Shown here: positions 46,731-58,270 of the stretch, in pieces
Numbering within the stretch: the first letter of the stretch is position 1
How the letters are laid out: each line of letters opens with the position of its first letter
Origin: Emydura subglobosa
Lineage: Eukaryota > Chordata > Testudines > Chelidae
Direction of reading: 5' to 3'
NCBI GenBank assembly: GCA_007922225.1
Contig: ML679970.1
Span: forward strand, 39,353,460-39,417,459
DNA: 64,000 nucleotides
The notes under the pieces: generated by a model
What the model saw: the letters and a program-made list of their open reading frames with translations, nothing else
What the model was told of the DNA's origin: nothing
The model's database searches: none
Made by a program: the position numbers and the translations under genes

Positions 46731-47326
46731 TCAGGTGTGGAGATTACCCGGGCATCTCCCCCAAATTCCTACTGAAAAGCTCTCAATCAGTTGTGCCAGC
46801 CTCCATCCTGGAAGCCTATTTCCCTCCATACTCAGGTGAAGTCCATTCCAATAGAATAGTCCTCTGTCCATGAATGCCTCCCAATAGCCATACATCACAA
46901 AGCCCTCCTTATAGCACCAATGCCTGAGCCATCTGTTGATCATCAGAATCTTGCTACGCCTTTGTTGTCCTCCTGTAGGGACAGGTAGAATCCAACTGAA
47001 GATCACCTGAGCCTTGATTTCCTTAAGAGTCTTCCCCAGCCTGGCATAGTCTCCCTTGATTTGTTCGAGTGAGAATCTAGTCATATCATTTGTCCCCCAA
47101 CACGGACAATCAGTCGATTTTTTCCCGCTCCTGTTAGGATCTTCTTCAGCCTGAGGTCCACATCCTGTATCTTAGCATCTGGCATGCAGCACACCCTTCT
47201 GTTCTCTGGATCAGTTCTGTCTGTTTTTATCAGTAGGGAGTCCCCAATCACGTAGACCTGCTTTTTCCTGATGATGGTGCGATTCTCCACCGATCCCCGG
47301 TTCTTTTTGGCTGCAAGTCCTCTCAT
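46731..47326 (-). pseudogene. CR1 ORF1 with SGNH-hydrolase-like (esterase) domain
   Basis: The first block reads KKQVYVIGDSLLIKTDR, with G-D-S as the nucleophile elbow, then CCMPDAKIQDVDLRLKKIL and LIVRVGGQ. The second reads RFSLEQIKGDYARLGKTLKE, VIFSWILPVP and MDRGLFYWNGLHLSMEGNR, where D-G-L-H-L-S carries the catalytic histidine. This esterase-type ORF1 is known in the CR1 clade. One frameshift at about 47083 separates the blocks; the G-D-S and H boxes survive. Confidence 0.8.
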
Positions 47327-47340
47327 CTTCTATTCTCCTA

Positions 47341-49135
47341 GGCATTAGGAGTCATTATTGAGTCAATAATACCCTCCTTGGGTCTGGTTTATTACAAAAC
47401 CCCATACAAAATACTCCATGACAGAAAGTCCCAAATAACCAAAAGGTCCTTCTGGCGTTTAGGGTTCCTCTGAAGCCTGCCTTCTGACCCCTGTTCCCAG
47501 TCCTCTCAGAGTCTTCTTATGACAAGAGTCCTAGCCCTCCTCCTGGAGCTAGGCAATTATTATCCCTCTCCTTAAACCAGAAGTCCCCAGCTCTCCTTCT
47601 GGAGCTGGATTGTAATTTTGTTTCCCGTAGGGCTTTAGCCAGCTTCTCCCTCAGATGGCCCTTTCTTCCCTAACTAGCCCACAGGTGTTCAAAAAGCCTA
47701 TCTTCTCCTGCTGCACCCTCCTCTGTTCTCCCAGCCATCACCAAAGCAGCAGCCACTCTGAGCTCCCTCTATACAGGAAAAGTCACACTCTTTGTGTGGG
47801 AGACTGTGCATTTCATCTGTGTCCTGTGCCTGGAACTAAAATGTTAAATGCGCACACATACCTGTGCAGAGCAGACATACGCTCTTCAGGGGTGGTCAGG
47901 GATCAGGCCTCATCATCAACAGAGAGACAGTGTCTCTCTCTCTCCCTGATGATTTCCACCTATCCTGCTCCTGTCTGGAACACGAAGTATAGGGCTATGA
48001 GCAGAGGTGTGAGCAATGGTAAAGACCCAGGCAAAATACAGAATTTATCAGTGAAAGCATGGAGACTGGAAGCTCACACTTTGGGATGAGAAGGCCTTGA
48101 GTTTCAGTCTTGAACGAGGGATTAAAGGGCTGTTGTTCTGTTAAAAGTGCTCGTCCTTTTAACCCACCTGCACATGACCCATCTCTGACCTCTGGCCACA
48201 ATTCTGGCTCTCACCTTGTAAGAGAGGGAAGAACTTACTACTGTCATAGGCCTTGGCTGGGAAAAATGCAACCTTTTCAAAGAGAGGGAGTCTTTTAGGC
48301 TCCCTCTCCCCCTTTCTCCCACACCCACCTCCTATCACAGTCAGTCCAAATGAAGGGACATGCCCTTGGCCTATCCAGTCATCTCTGTTCTCCTGGCATT
48401 GCCATTACTGACCAATACATACCACACGTTCAAGCAATGCCTGAAATCGCACAAGCTATGGAATCACATGGCTTAAGGCACTACCGGAATGAAAACTGAG
48501 GACTTTGCTGGTACAAATAAACAAACACAAAATCACTGATCTGAAAGTTGAAGTACACCACCTGCTCACAGCCTGAGTATCCCTGCCTACCTAGATGAAT
48601 GGAAGAGATCTCATTCAAGTGAAGTATGATCTTACTCTGCTATGTATGAGCATGAAGAGCATGAGTGCTGGTAAACTGCTGGCAGCAAAGCTCCAGTCCC
48701 AGCAAGCCCCATCCCTAGCATAACCACATCAAGGGCAATGCAATGCTTTCTTTGGTAGAGCTTTTCATACAAAACATATCCTCAAATTATCTAGAGTTAC
48801 ATGATACACATATCCAGTCCAATCATAAACAATGGGAGCAGGGGAGATACGAGAGGAGATACTGGCGAGGGAGAAATGATAAGTCTCCTTTAGAAACTTG
48901 ACGAAAGATGGAAGGTGAACAAAGGGGATCTAGGAAGGCAATTCCAGATCACAGGAGCTGCAGAGAACGGTCTTAAAGCAGCAGCAGGAAACATGCTGTC
49001 CAAAGGGATAGAGAAGAAGCCACTTCTAGATACGCAGAGGTAGTGTGGAAAGGAGAGAATGTCTATGAGGTCAGCTGGTGCAAATCCGTGGACATGTTAA
49101 AAAACAATAGCAGGGTGGTTACTTCAAATCACTGT
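47341..49135. other. Unassigned; the start may be CR1 5' UTR
   Basis: The part next to 47340 reads smoothly into ORF1 and may be its leader. After that no repeat or exon was recognised, although several plus frames of 60-144 codons exist with no similarity. Confidence 0.35.
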
Positions 49136-49223
49136 GGATCAAATTCAAATCTGGAGTAAGAGGATGCAGCTGCACTGAAGGCAATGGAACTGTGCCTACT
49201 TACACCCGCTCTGAATTTGGTCC
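49136..49223. repeat. Short palindromic repeat, copy F
   Basis: Left ggatcaaattcaaatctgga; the right end 'cgctctgaatttggtcc' is its reverse complement, with 'gtaag'/'cttac' further in. Centre 'cactgaaggcaatggaac'. 88 bp. Confidence 0.7.
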
Positions 49224-49410
49224 TGGAACATCAAAAGCACCATCACTAATTAATCATAACCCAAATGACAGCCGGGAAAGTTGCAATTTCTACAAATAAC
49301 TCTATACACCAGAGTGAGGCAACAACACTATCAGCCTTGCTGATGGGACTCAGACAAACATCTCTAACAGACATTGAGAACATACAGCGGAGAAGCAGGG
49401 TCTTCTACTG

Positions 49411-49548
49411 TTGTTATTATTTACTATTTTTATGATGGCAGTTCCTAAGGATTCCAGCACAGGCATGAGGCCCCATTGTACTAGGCCCGATGCAAACGAA
49501 CACCCCATAGACAGTCTTTGCCCCAGAGAGCTCACAATATAGCTTCTA
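49411..49548 (-). mobile_element. SINE tail, antisense
   Basis: The plus strand begins with an ATT-type microsatellite (tgttattatttactattt), then 'ggccccattgtactaggccc', 'tgccccagagagctcacaat'. This is the reverse complement of the tail 'attgtaagctctttggggca ... ctagcacaatggggcc ... aataataat'. Confidence 0.6.
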
Positions 49549-50087
49549 GACAACAAACAAGTGGTGCATAAATTAATAAAGGGAATGGGGGGAGGGGGTG
49601 GGGAGAGAACAAAGTAACCTAAGGACAGGTGTGTTTGCATAAGGCTTAGTAATCATAGCTGTCTGCCAGGAGAAGATTGCTCAAGACATCACATCACTAA
49701 GTACAAGGAGGTCCCTGGGGAGAAAAGGTTACCCACTGAGTCCCACACAGCCTGCCAAGAACAACCAATGCCTACAATGCGATTACTGTTTACACAAATT
49801 GAAACACATCCTTTAGAGTGCTCCCATAGCCTTTGCTGATCCAGGGGCATAGCTGATATCACCATCCATGATGCTGTGGTGTGTCTGCCATAGGGCTCTC
49901 TCCCTGTTTAAAACATAGGCCAAGCTGATGAGGGACTGATTCCCTCCTTTGCACACCCTTTCCCAGGTGGGGTTATTGGGGGGTGGAGGGATGGAAGTGG
50001 AGGGCGCTCATCTCCGATATTTAATCTGCAGTTGTAGGACCCAGAGCCTTCCCCCGTCATCTCTGGGAGGCAGAGAAGGAACACATT
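49549..50087. other. Unassigned non-coding sequence
   Basis: A G-rich patch (ggggggagggggtgggg) lies at 49587-49603. Nothing else recognised. Confidence 0.35.
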
Positions 50088-50248
50088 ATGGAGGTGGTGG
50101 AACCTCCATCCTTAGAGGTTTTTAAGGTGCGGCTTGACAAAGCCCTGGCTGGGATGATTTAGTTGAGGTTGGTCCTGCTTTGAGCAGGGGGTTGGACTAG
50201 ATGACCTCCTGAGGTCCCTTCCAACACTAATCTATGATTCTATGATAC
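50088..50248 (+). mobile_element. CR1 LINE 3' end (160 bp, strongly 5'-truncated)
   Basis: Opens in ORF2 with PSLEVFKVRLDKALAGMI and a stop, then ctagatgacctcctgaggtc and terminal attctatga repeats. It is the same subfamily as 31160-32192 and looks young. Confidence 0.9.
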
Positions 50249-50251
50249 ATT

Positions 50252-50373
50252 TAGATTTGCCAATTTTGGTTGGATGTATTCCTGGAGGTTTCATCACATG
50301 ACATAATCTTTCATTAAAGATCAATCTTTAGTTCCTGGAGACTCCAGGACAATCCTGGAGGGTTGGCAACCTA
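50252..50373. mobile_element. hAT MITE, ~121-bp family, copy 1
   Basis: Starts tagatttgccaattttgg and ends gggttggcaaccta; the ends pair as inverted repeats. It contains 'ttcctggagactccaggaca', as does copy 2 at 55563-55683, and is 122 bp against 121. It lies 3 bases after a CR1 tail. Its target duplication is not clear. Confidence 0.65.
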
Positions 50374-50820
50374 AAACACATTACAGCAGCATGCCTCTTC
50401 CAAACCTTAACACATCACGTTGGCCTGTATTTCCTAAAGCAGACTGGCCTTCTCCATACTGACCATGTGCCTTGCTCTTATCACCAGTTTCTTTCCCCTT
50501 TTATCATGTGACAACACGAGGAAGCCTGCCGTTCCCATTTTTGTTTGTCTGGGTCAGGGAGCATTTGGCAGTGGCTCTCATAGCAACCCCTGCTGCGAAA
50601 AAGCATTCTTATGACAAATACTGAGAGCAAGGAACACGATGATGCTAGCTACTTGACATGTCTTCCAGTGATAAATTCTCCCATTTTCCCTAAATAAAGA
50701 GTAAGAATGAGATTCTCCTGCTTTTACAGCATTATCATCCTCCCAGAATAGCAGCTCCCTGGAGTGACAAATGGCCAGGAATACCCAGACACGCTCTTTT
50801 AACAGAGGACTTGAAAATAG
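50374..50820. other. Unassigned non-coding sequence
   Basis: A 104-codon minus frame reaches into the SINE head at 50821 and is not a gene. Confidence 0.4.
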
Positions 50821-51075
50821 CATGGAAGTTGGTCCAGTAGGTAGGGCCCTAGACTGTAGATCGGGGGACCTGGGTTCTGTTCTGAGCCACAAACTTCCTG
50901 GGTGACCTTGGGCAAGTCACCTGCCTTTGCAGTGCTATCGCACTCTGTCTTATTTATTTAGATTGTAAAATTCTTTAGAACAGGGATCATCTTTCATTAC
51001 GTTTGTACAGTGCCTAGTGCAGTTGGGCCATGATCTTGATTGGACCCTTCAGGTGCTATTCTAGACCACATAAAA
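50821..51075 (+). mobile_element. SINE, nearly full length, with tRNA-like head
   Basis: Head 'ttggtccagtaggtagggcc' (A-box region) and 'gacctgggttctgttctgag' (B box, GGTTCTGTTC-type), then 'gtgaccttgggcaagtcacc', 'atttagattgtaaaattctt', 'gtttgtacagtgcctagtgc' and 'caggtgctattctagacc'. This copy shows head, body and LINE-like tail together and serves as the reference for the fragments elsewhere. Confidence 0.78.
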
Positions 51076-51999
51076 ATGAGGCATCAACCCTTCATGGCGG
51101 TATTTACACACTGTAAAGTGCACATGAATGCCTGTATGTTGCTGTATATTTATTTGCTTATGCCAGATCTCATGTCCTGCACTTAAGTCAGATGATAAAT
51201 ATTCTAATTTACAATGGGGCAGACAAACCTGTCGATCCCCCGATTCGGTCGGTTTCTTATGGCCTCACCAGTAATGCAGATTGTGGCACTGGAATTCAGC
51301 TGATGCTTTTGTTGGCTATGATGTGTTAGGCAGAACAAGACTCCAGCTCACTGTCCCCTTAGTGGGCTGCATGTCCAGAGATAACAAAAGTAAGGCATCA
51401 TTTTTGTAAGGAAACAGGGAGACACTCAGAGTTAAAAGGCACCACTTTAATAGAGGTACCTTTCTGACTATAACCACACATGGGTGTCAAGACAGCCCAT
51501 GGAGACCACACGGTGTACCAGAACTTCTCTCAATTGTTATTTATACCAATGACATATTAGACAAACGGGCTTATGTACTGTAAAAACATCACTGTTTTTG
51601 TGAACAGGATGTAGGCTCAACTTTCTCAGCACTGAGCAGCAGGATGGCTTATGTCTGCATGTCGTGCTCTCATGCACTTACAGAAAGATAATTGTTTTAG
51701 AAAAGCAGGTGGTGACAAGACAACTCGCTCCCACATCCTTTGGTTTTACACTGGCATACAAAACATTGCTGGGAATCAGCACAGTAATAATGACTCCAGC
51801 TCTGCAGCTGGGTATTCATGGGGCACTGGGCAGCACAGGAGAATTACTTATTTAATGAGGGTTAGATTATGCCCTGCCCTGTATGGATGTGCAGTAAGGA
51901 AGGGGGGTTAATGGGTACAGTCATGGCCCTTTTGGTCAATCCATATAAGGTACTTACATGTCCCTTGTTATCGTAGTAGCTGATCACTTTCCAATCTTT
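51076..51999. other. Unassigned non-coding sequence
   Basis: No exon or transposon end recognised. Confidence 0.35.
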
Positions 52000-52185
52000 A
52001 ATGTATTTACCCTCACAACATCCCTCTATGGCAAGGCAGTGTTAGCTCCACTATAGAGACAGGGAAACTGAGGCACAGAAAGGCTAAGTGACTTGCCTAA
52101 GGTCACACAGGAAGCCTCTGGAGTAGCAAGCAATTGAACCCAGTTCTGCTGAGTACCAAGCTAGTGCACAAACCATCATTCCTCT
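52000..52185 (-). mobile_element. SINE (MIR-like core), antisense
   Basis: The plus strand contains 'ctccactatagagacaggga', 'aactgaggcacagaaaggct', 'aagtgacttgcctaaggtca', 'cacaggaagcc' and 'ttgaacccagttctgctgag'. This is the reverse complement of the SINE core and head. Confidence 0.72.
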
Positions 52186-52899
52186 CACTTAGATCCTGCC
52201 ACCTGAGGTCCATCAATACTAGGGCAGGCAGCAGAGTTAAACTTCCCAACTGGAACAAAGACAGGCCAATGGCCATGACTCCCCTCTGCACCATCCGGCA
52301 GGGGCTGGGGGTGCAAGCTGCACTCTGTTACTGGGCATAGCAGGGCCCCCTCAGACACAAGCTGCTCATGTCTGGGAGCTGCTGCCAGTGGGTAATGGCT
52401 TAGAGTCACAATCTTCTCTCCAGCACATTAGCTGTATAAGCACTAAAACACAGCACAACATGCTGAACTGAAAAACAAACTCCCACAGAAGACTGGACTT
52501 TTGAAGAAAGGCTCAGAAGTAGTAGACACCACGGTGAAACTGCAAGCTGAGCATAATGGGACAGGGTTTCCATCATATTGCAAACACGGAAGCTTAGCAT
52601 TCTTTAAGCAGACCTTGTCTTATTTGACACTTGCCCCTGATTGGGAGAGCATGTGTTTTGGTCCCCATCTTTTCAGGCACACATTTTTTCTGTAAGCCAA
52701 TGTTGTTGATATATTAGCATTTACCTAGAAGAACCAGTCAAGAGCTAACAGGATTCCCTACCTGGCATAAAAGAAATAAACAAACAACTAATTAAAAATT
52801 CAGCAACTGGCTCATACTATTCAAGCCCCTTCTGAATGCAGTTCTGCTGATCACAGCTTGTCAATCACACACAAAACCGACTAACGATAGACATTTTTA
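52186..52899. other. Unassigned non-coding sequence
   Basis: No recognisable element before the CR1 copy. Confidence 0.35.
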
Positions 52900-54348
52900 A
52901 ACAGACACAGTAGGTGATGTAAAGATTTTAAAATCAGCAGATCCAGATAACTTGGCTGAGGAGCTCGCTGGACCATTAATGCTGATTTTCAATAAGTCTT
53001 GGAGCCCTGGGAAAGTTCCAGAACACTTGAAGAATGTTAATGTTGTGCCAATTTTAAAAAAAGGTAAACAGCATTACCCAGGTAATAGGCCTGTCAGCCT
53101 GACACTGATCCCAGGCAAGATAATGGTGCAGCTGACAGACGACCAAAGAACTAAAGGAGAGTAATGTAAATAATGCAAATCAACATGGGTTTATGAAAAA
53201 TACATCCTGTCAAACTAACTTGATTTTTTTGGCTGAAATTACAAGCTTGGTTAATAAAGGTAATGGTACTGACATAATATACTTAGACTTCTGTAAGGCA
53301 TTGGTACCATTCTAGTTTTTTAATCAAAATGTTGTATGATATAAAGTTAACATGCCACACATTAAATGGATTCAAAAGTGGCTAACTGATAAATCTCAAA
53401 ATGTAACTGTAAATGGGAAATGGTAATTGAGCGGGTGTGTTTCCACTGGGGTCCTGCAGAGGTCGGTTCTTGGCCCTATGCTATTTAACATTTTTATCAG
53501 TGACCTAGAAGAAAACAAAGTTTGCAGATGATACAAAAATTGGGGAATGGCAAACAATGAAGAGGACGGGTCACTGATTCAGAGCTGTTTGGATTGCTCA
53601 GTAAACTGGGCGTAAGCAAACAATATGCATTTTAATACAGCTAAACTAAAAGGATGGGGGAATCTATCCTGGGTAGCAGTGACTCTGAAAAAGATTTGGG
53701 GGTCATGGTAAATAATCAGCTGAACAGGTGCTCCCACTGTGACACAGTGGCGATCCTGGGATAAACAAACAGGGAATCTCAAGTAGGTGTAATGAGATTA
53801 TTTTACATGTGTCTTTGGCACTGGTGCAACCCCTGTTGGAATACTGCTTCTGGTTCTGGTGCTCACAATTCAAGAAGGATGTTGATAAATTGCAGAGGGT
53901 TCGGAGAAGAACCACAAGAATGGTTAAAGGATTAGAAAACATACCGTACAGTGATAGACTCAATCTATTGGTTTTAATAAAAAGAAGGGTAAGTGGTGAC
54001 TTGATTACAGTCTGTTAATACCCACATGGGGAACAAATATTTAATAATGTGCTCTTCAATCTAGCAGAGAAATGTATTATAAAACAATCTAATGGCTGAA
54101 AGTTGAAGCTAGACAAATTCAGGCTAGAAATAAAGTGTAAATTTTTAACAGTGAGAGTAATAAACCCTTGGAACAATTACCAAGTGTCTTGGTGAATTCT
54201 CCACCACTGACAATTTTTAAATCAAGATTGGATGTTTTTCTAAAACCTCTGGCTCTAGGAATTATTTTTGAGTTCTATTGCCTATGTTATACAAGAGTAC
54301 AGACTAGATGATCACAGTGGGCCCTTCTGGCCTGATAATCTAGGAATT
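52900..54348 (+). mobile_element. CR1 LINE, older subfamily, ORF2 and 3' UTR
   Basis: The ORF2 text is heavily frameshifted. Blocks are LAEELAGPLMLIFNKSW, NVVPILKKGK, NRPVSLTLIPGKIM, then 'IIYLDFCKAL' (motif A region), 'RSVLGPMLFNIFISDLE', a 'tttgcagatgatacaaaaat' F-A-D-D-T-K box, and QPLLEYCFWFWCSQFKKDVD. The 3' end 'actagatgatcacagtgggc', 'ccttctggcctgataatcta' is the type also seen antisense at 9613-9850 and around the DIRS element. Small internal deletions remove parts of the palm and thumb. Confidence 0.88.
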
Positions 54349-55264
54349 TATCTTTACTCAGGGTTCAGCAGCTGCCAGCACATCAAGAGTAGCAACCAGT
54401 AGAGTGCTCTTTCACCACAGGCAGGTGCAGATGAAAGAGACAAGCTGCTGAGAGGCGGCAAACCTCAAAGAGGTTCAAGACCCAGAGCCAAAATCTGTTT
54501 GGAATAGTTAAGGATGTAGAAGTGGGGTGCAAGGCAGCTGATTATTGCTCCGAGTGTCTACCTGGCTTCATCCCAGCCATGGCACATGCTAAAGTGCCCT
54601 GGAGGTCACTGTATCCACCTGGCATGTTTCAGAAGGACAGTGCCAGCTGGGGACAGCCAGTGCACAGCATGTTCTGGCTCTGTTCCCAAAACCTGGGCTG
54701 TAAGACGTGGATGTTGAAAGAGGTGGCTACGCCAGCCCTATGTCCGATAAGCTAGGGAGATGCAGACAGTTTCAACCCTAAGAGAACAAAGCCGGACTGT
54801 ACCTCTGGCCATCCTCAGGTTGAACAGCATCTGAAAGTCCAGATGATCATCCAAAAAGCGTCCAAACCTCTCTGAAAGAGATACTTGGCTAGAAGTCTGG
54901 CCAGATCAGTTTCTTCAGATTTCCAGCACTCCCTGGTTTGACAGGGCAAGGGCAGTTTACCTCATTGTATTTCAGTCGTCCTGCCTCTGGATGCAGCCTA
55001 GCGCACAGCAGGGCACAGAAATGATCTTTTAAACAAAATAAAACACCACTTTTCAAACCTCAGAGAGCAATGAGAGTTGGTTCTTCCTGTTCATGGAATG
55101 GCTCATCCCCTCTAATCAACTCTAGCTAGGTTACCAAAGGCACCTCTGATATGCCCATCATCATAGGAGCTAGGCATCTCCCACAGCATGCCTAAAGTGC
55201 ATGGTTCTTGCTTTGCACAAGCCTGTTGCTGATCTCGTCCTCTCAGAGATCTGATGAGAGGTCC
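54349..55264. other. Unassigned non-coding sequence
   Basis: No exon or repeat recognised. Confidence 0.35.
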
Positions 55265-55480
55265 AGCAGTTCAGGTGCCAGACTGGGGCTCATGGCACTC
55301 AAACTCCATTCTCAGATTCCTGTGTCACCTTGGGAAAGTCACGTAGCCTCTCTGTGCCTCAGTTCCTCATGTGTAAAATAGAGAGGATAGTATTGTACTT
55401 CCCTCACTCACAGGTGGGTGTTGTGAGGATTAATGCATTAATGATTGTCAGATGCTCAAATAGTCCCATCTCCATAGTAC
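55265..55480 (+). mobile_element. SINE with a preserved core
   Basis: 'gtgtcaccttgggaaagtca', 'cgtagcctctctgtgcctca', 'gttcctcatgtgtaaaatag', 'gttgtgaggattaatgcatt' follow the SINE order. The head is at about 55270-55310; the tail ends near 55480. Confidence 0.72.
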
Positions 55481-55562
55481 CTAGATTAGAATGTTGTAAA
55501 CAAAGCCTGTGGCTGTATTTCAGAACACATGGTAACTCTGAAACAAACAATAATCCTGTAGC

Positions 55563-55683
55563 TAGGGTTGCCAGTTCTGATTGGGCATACTCATTGATGT
55601 TTCATCACGACAGACTCTTTAATTAAATATTAATCTTTAATTCCTGGAGACTCCAGGACAATCCTGGAAGCCGGGCAACCCTA
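55563..55683. mobile_element. hAT MITE, ~121-bp family, copy 2
   Basis: Starts tagggttgccag and ends gggcaacccta. It is flanked by a perfect 8-bp duplication cctgtagc (55555-55562 and 55684-55691). It shares 'ttcctggagactccaggaca' and 'atcctgga' with copy 1 at 50252-50373. Non-coding. Confidence 0.85.
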
Positions 55684-55691
55684 CCTGTAGC

Positions 55692-57827
55692 AAGAATGGT
55701 TGTCTCTACATCTGTATCTTTCTTAAAGCACTTGCCAGCACCAATGCAGCTGTGACTGGGATCACAGTGCCATCTACTGGGCCATGCAGTTTGCAAGCCC
55801 TTTTCCAGGAAACGATCCCAGCAGATACATCAACAGCCCCTAAAAACACAACCTCAACCCGCACAGAAAAAACAAACCTCTGCAAATGTTGCTTCAGGGA
55901 AGTAAGCCCATCCTTGACAAGTCTCCAGTGAATTAAAACATATGCGAAGGAACTGAGAATGAGCTCCAGTAAGTTATTTGATTATGTAAAATATAGGCAG
56001 CCATGTTAGCGTCCTTGCAGCTTCATTAAACAATTACAAACTCCTTAGAGAGTTAATATGCAAACCCTATTGTTTACATGTTAGAATCTTCCCTCTTCGG
56101 AGGGAAAGCTGTCCAGGCCTCTGGGAAAGCAGGAATTCTGGGAATGTCAGTGGCTCCTCAGAGCTGTCACAGCCAGTATGTTTTGAAGTTTCTGCGCCAA
56201 AAAGAGTTCGGTCAAAAGCATATCAGGCACTGTGGTACACACTATACAAACATGTTCCCTGAGCTGAGAGACGCTGGCAAGTAAACCCAGCCTCATGGAA
56301 GACAGGAAAGGATTTCTCCCCACTCCTGTCCTTAAAAGAAGGTCAGCAGTATCACATGATCTTCTGTACCATGGAATCACAGCACAGCACAAAGGCCATG
56401 ATGTAATCAGTTTTCTAAAAAAGAGAGATGAATGTTGGAAGATTGCAGTTGCACTGCTGGATTAGACCATGACCCCACCTAGTACAGTACCCTACTCTTG
56501 GCAGAGGCCAATAATTAATGATTCAGAGGGAAATGATAATGCTCCTTGCCACCAATTAGTTTACCGGGACAGGGAGAGTTCATTCCGGACTCCTGCAGGT
56601 GACCATTTACTCCTTGAAGAATGTAGTATGACGACATTTAAGGATCTTCTAGTCATTAAATTACCCAGTCATTAAATCATACTTTTAAAAATCCTGCAAG
56701 ATTGAGTTACAAGTTGTCTATATGCTTGGTAAACAAGTACAGTTAGTGGCTGCATCCATTCCTGAATCTGAGAACTCGGTCTAAACTCAGTTTAAAAATA
56801 CAGTTCCACCTAAACTGAGAGCTGGAACAAGTTTTTAAAAAAACCCTATCTGAACACAGTTTGAGCTCACCCTCACTGGCCTGCAAAACTGCTAGGAATT
56901 CTCTCAGCTGAAATGGGGGTTAAACCAAAATAAAACATGGTTCCCAAGCCCACAAACCTAGGGTGAGCCGTGACTGCAGACAGAGTCTTAGTCCCACTCT
57001 CCTTGCTGCTCTTTCGTTAAATTGCTCTTAGCATGTTCTCATGAAGCAGGGTCCTTTTTTGTTTCAAAGGCTTTTTGATACAAGAGGGGCCACAGGTCCT
57101 AAATCCAGTGGTGGGGCAGGCATATGGGATGCACTTTTGGGAGGGGCCAGAAACATGGCTGTGCTCTGGGCAATGGTGGGACCGAGCTAAAGGCTGGGCT
57201 GTGAGTGGGGTAAGCTCTGAATGGGACCCAAGCTGGGGTCTGGGCATTGGCACATCAGTCAGGTTTGAGGTGCACTCGCAAAGCCGCATGCAAGGCTCCA
57301 GAGGGAAAATGAGAATGAAGGAGGGAGCAAGAATGAGAGGCTGTGAAATGCATGCACCAGTTAGTAAAGCCCTATGAATCTGCTGGAGCTTTCTGAATGG
57401 CCCACAAATTTGCTGAGGCTTGATGTGGGCAGCATCGACACAGGCCCCACTTAAGTGTCTGGCCAGGCAGTCACAGCCTAGTTGTGGAGGATATCTCAGC
57501 AGCATATCCTGGTGTGATCAGAGACCACAGAGGTCACCAGATGGTTATTTCCATCTCACCAGTGTACAGTCGACTTTGACGGTCACACAGCTTTCCTCTG
57601 AGATCAGCTCAGACTCATTGGCTTGGTTATTCCTTCCTCCTGGCCGAAGATGGCCAGGAAAGGAGCTACTGACTGGGAAACAAGAAAGCAACTTGGCTTT
57701 AAAACCCCCCATTTCCTATAACAGACTGCTATAGCACTTCTTTCCAGTGAAATCTGCCTATGCTCTTTCAGGCATCTCTACTGCCTGAGTCACTTCACCC
57801 AATAAAACAGAATGACAGCTATTCCAA
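55692..57827. other. Unassigned non-coding sequence
   Basis: The longest non-repeat frame of this half of the window, 162 codons on the minus strand at 57017-57505, is Cys/His/Pro-rich without a recognisable domain and overlaps a plus frame. I do not call it a gene. CISH, which neighbours HEMK1 in human, was not found here. Confidence 0.4.
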
Positions 57828-58030
57828 CTGCACCGCTTGAGGAGCCAGGAGACCTGGCTTCTATTCCACACTAAGCCAGTGGTCTGCTGGATGAGCTCAG
57901 GCAAGTCACTTCTCCTCCCGGTGACTAAGTTTCCCCACCTGTAAAATGGGAATAATGATTGTGACCTTCTTGGTAAAGCACTTTAAGATCTATAGGTGAA
58001 ATAGGCTATACTGGAGATAAGTATTATTAT
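57828..58030 (+). mobile_element. SINE with tRNA-like head and core
   Basis: 'gaggagccaggagacctggc', 'ttctattccacactaagcca' (B-box region), 'gagctcaggcaagtcacttc', 'aagtttccccacctgtaaaa', 'tgggaataatgattgtgacc', then 'aaagcactttaagatctata' and a tattatta tail. Confidence 0.75.
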
Positions 58031-58175
58031 ATGAAGGGTTGTGTGGATGAGAGGTTTTGATTCAGGCGCACTGCTATACTTAAAAGCATTTACTCTTTAC
58101 AAGGCAATTCTGATTTGTGCTGCTTTGAACTCAGGCTCATTTCATCTACAGAATATGCAGCACTAGCTTTATGAT

Positions 58176-58270
58176 GATTTTTTTTTATTTGTTACCAGTA
58201 GCATCCACAATGTTCTAGGTGTTATATAAACAGACAGATCAAACTGAGTATCAGTCCTCTTGAGCTGGGG
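58176..58270 (-). mobile_element. SINE tail, antisense (degenerate)
   Basis: 'tttttttatttgttaccagt', 'agcatccacaatgttctagg', 'tgttatataaacagac' mirror the tail text 'gtctgtttgtacagcaccta ... aataaataa'. It could contain the HEMK1 polyadenylation signal (TTTATT on plus, near 58186). Confidence 0.4.

Larger units (their letters stand above)
44690..47340 (-). mobile_element. CR1 LINE copy retaining ORF1, endonuclease and part of RT, lacking its 3' end
   Basis: On the minus strand the order ORF1 (47326-46731), endonuclease (46540-45778) and RT (45640-44692) is that of a full CR1. The sequence stops inside RT near 44690, so the rest of RT, the C-terminal domain, the 3' UTR and the terminal repeats are missing. 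CR1 copies are normally truncated at the other end. A later deletion or rearrangement is therefore likely. Frameshifts interrupt each domain. Confidence 0.88.

Noticed and set aside
50821..50890. tRNA gene
   Set aside because: A- and B-box-like text is present, but it is followed by a SINE body and tail and does not form an intact tRNA; it is a SINE head.
57017..57505. 162-codon open frame on the minus strand
   Set aside because: No recognisable domain, Cys/His/Pro-rich by composition, overlapped by an open plus frame, and no splice or UTR context.
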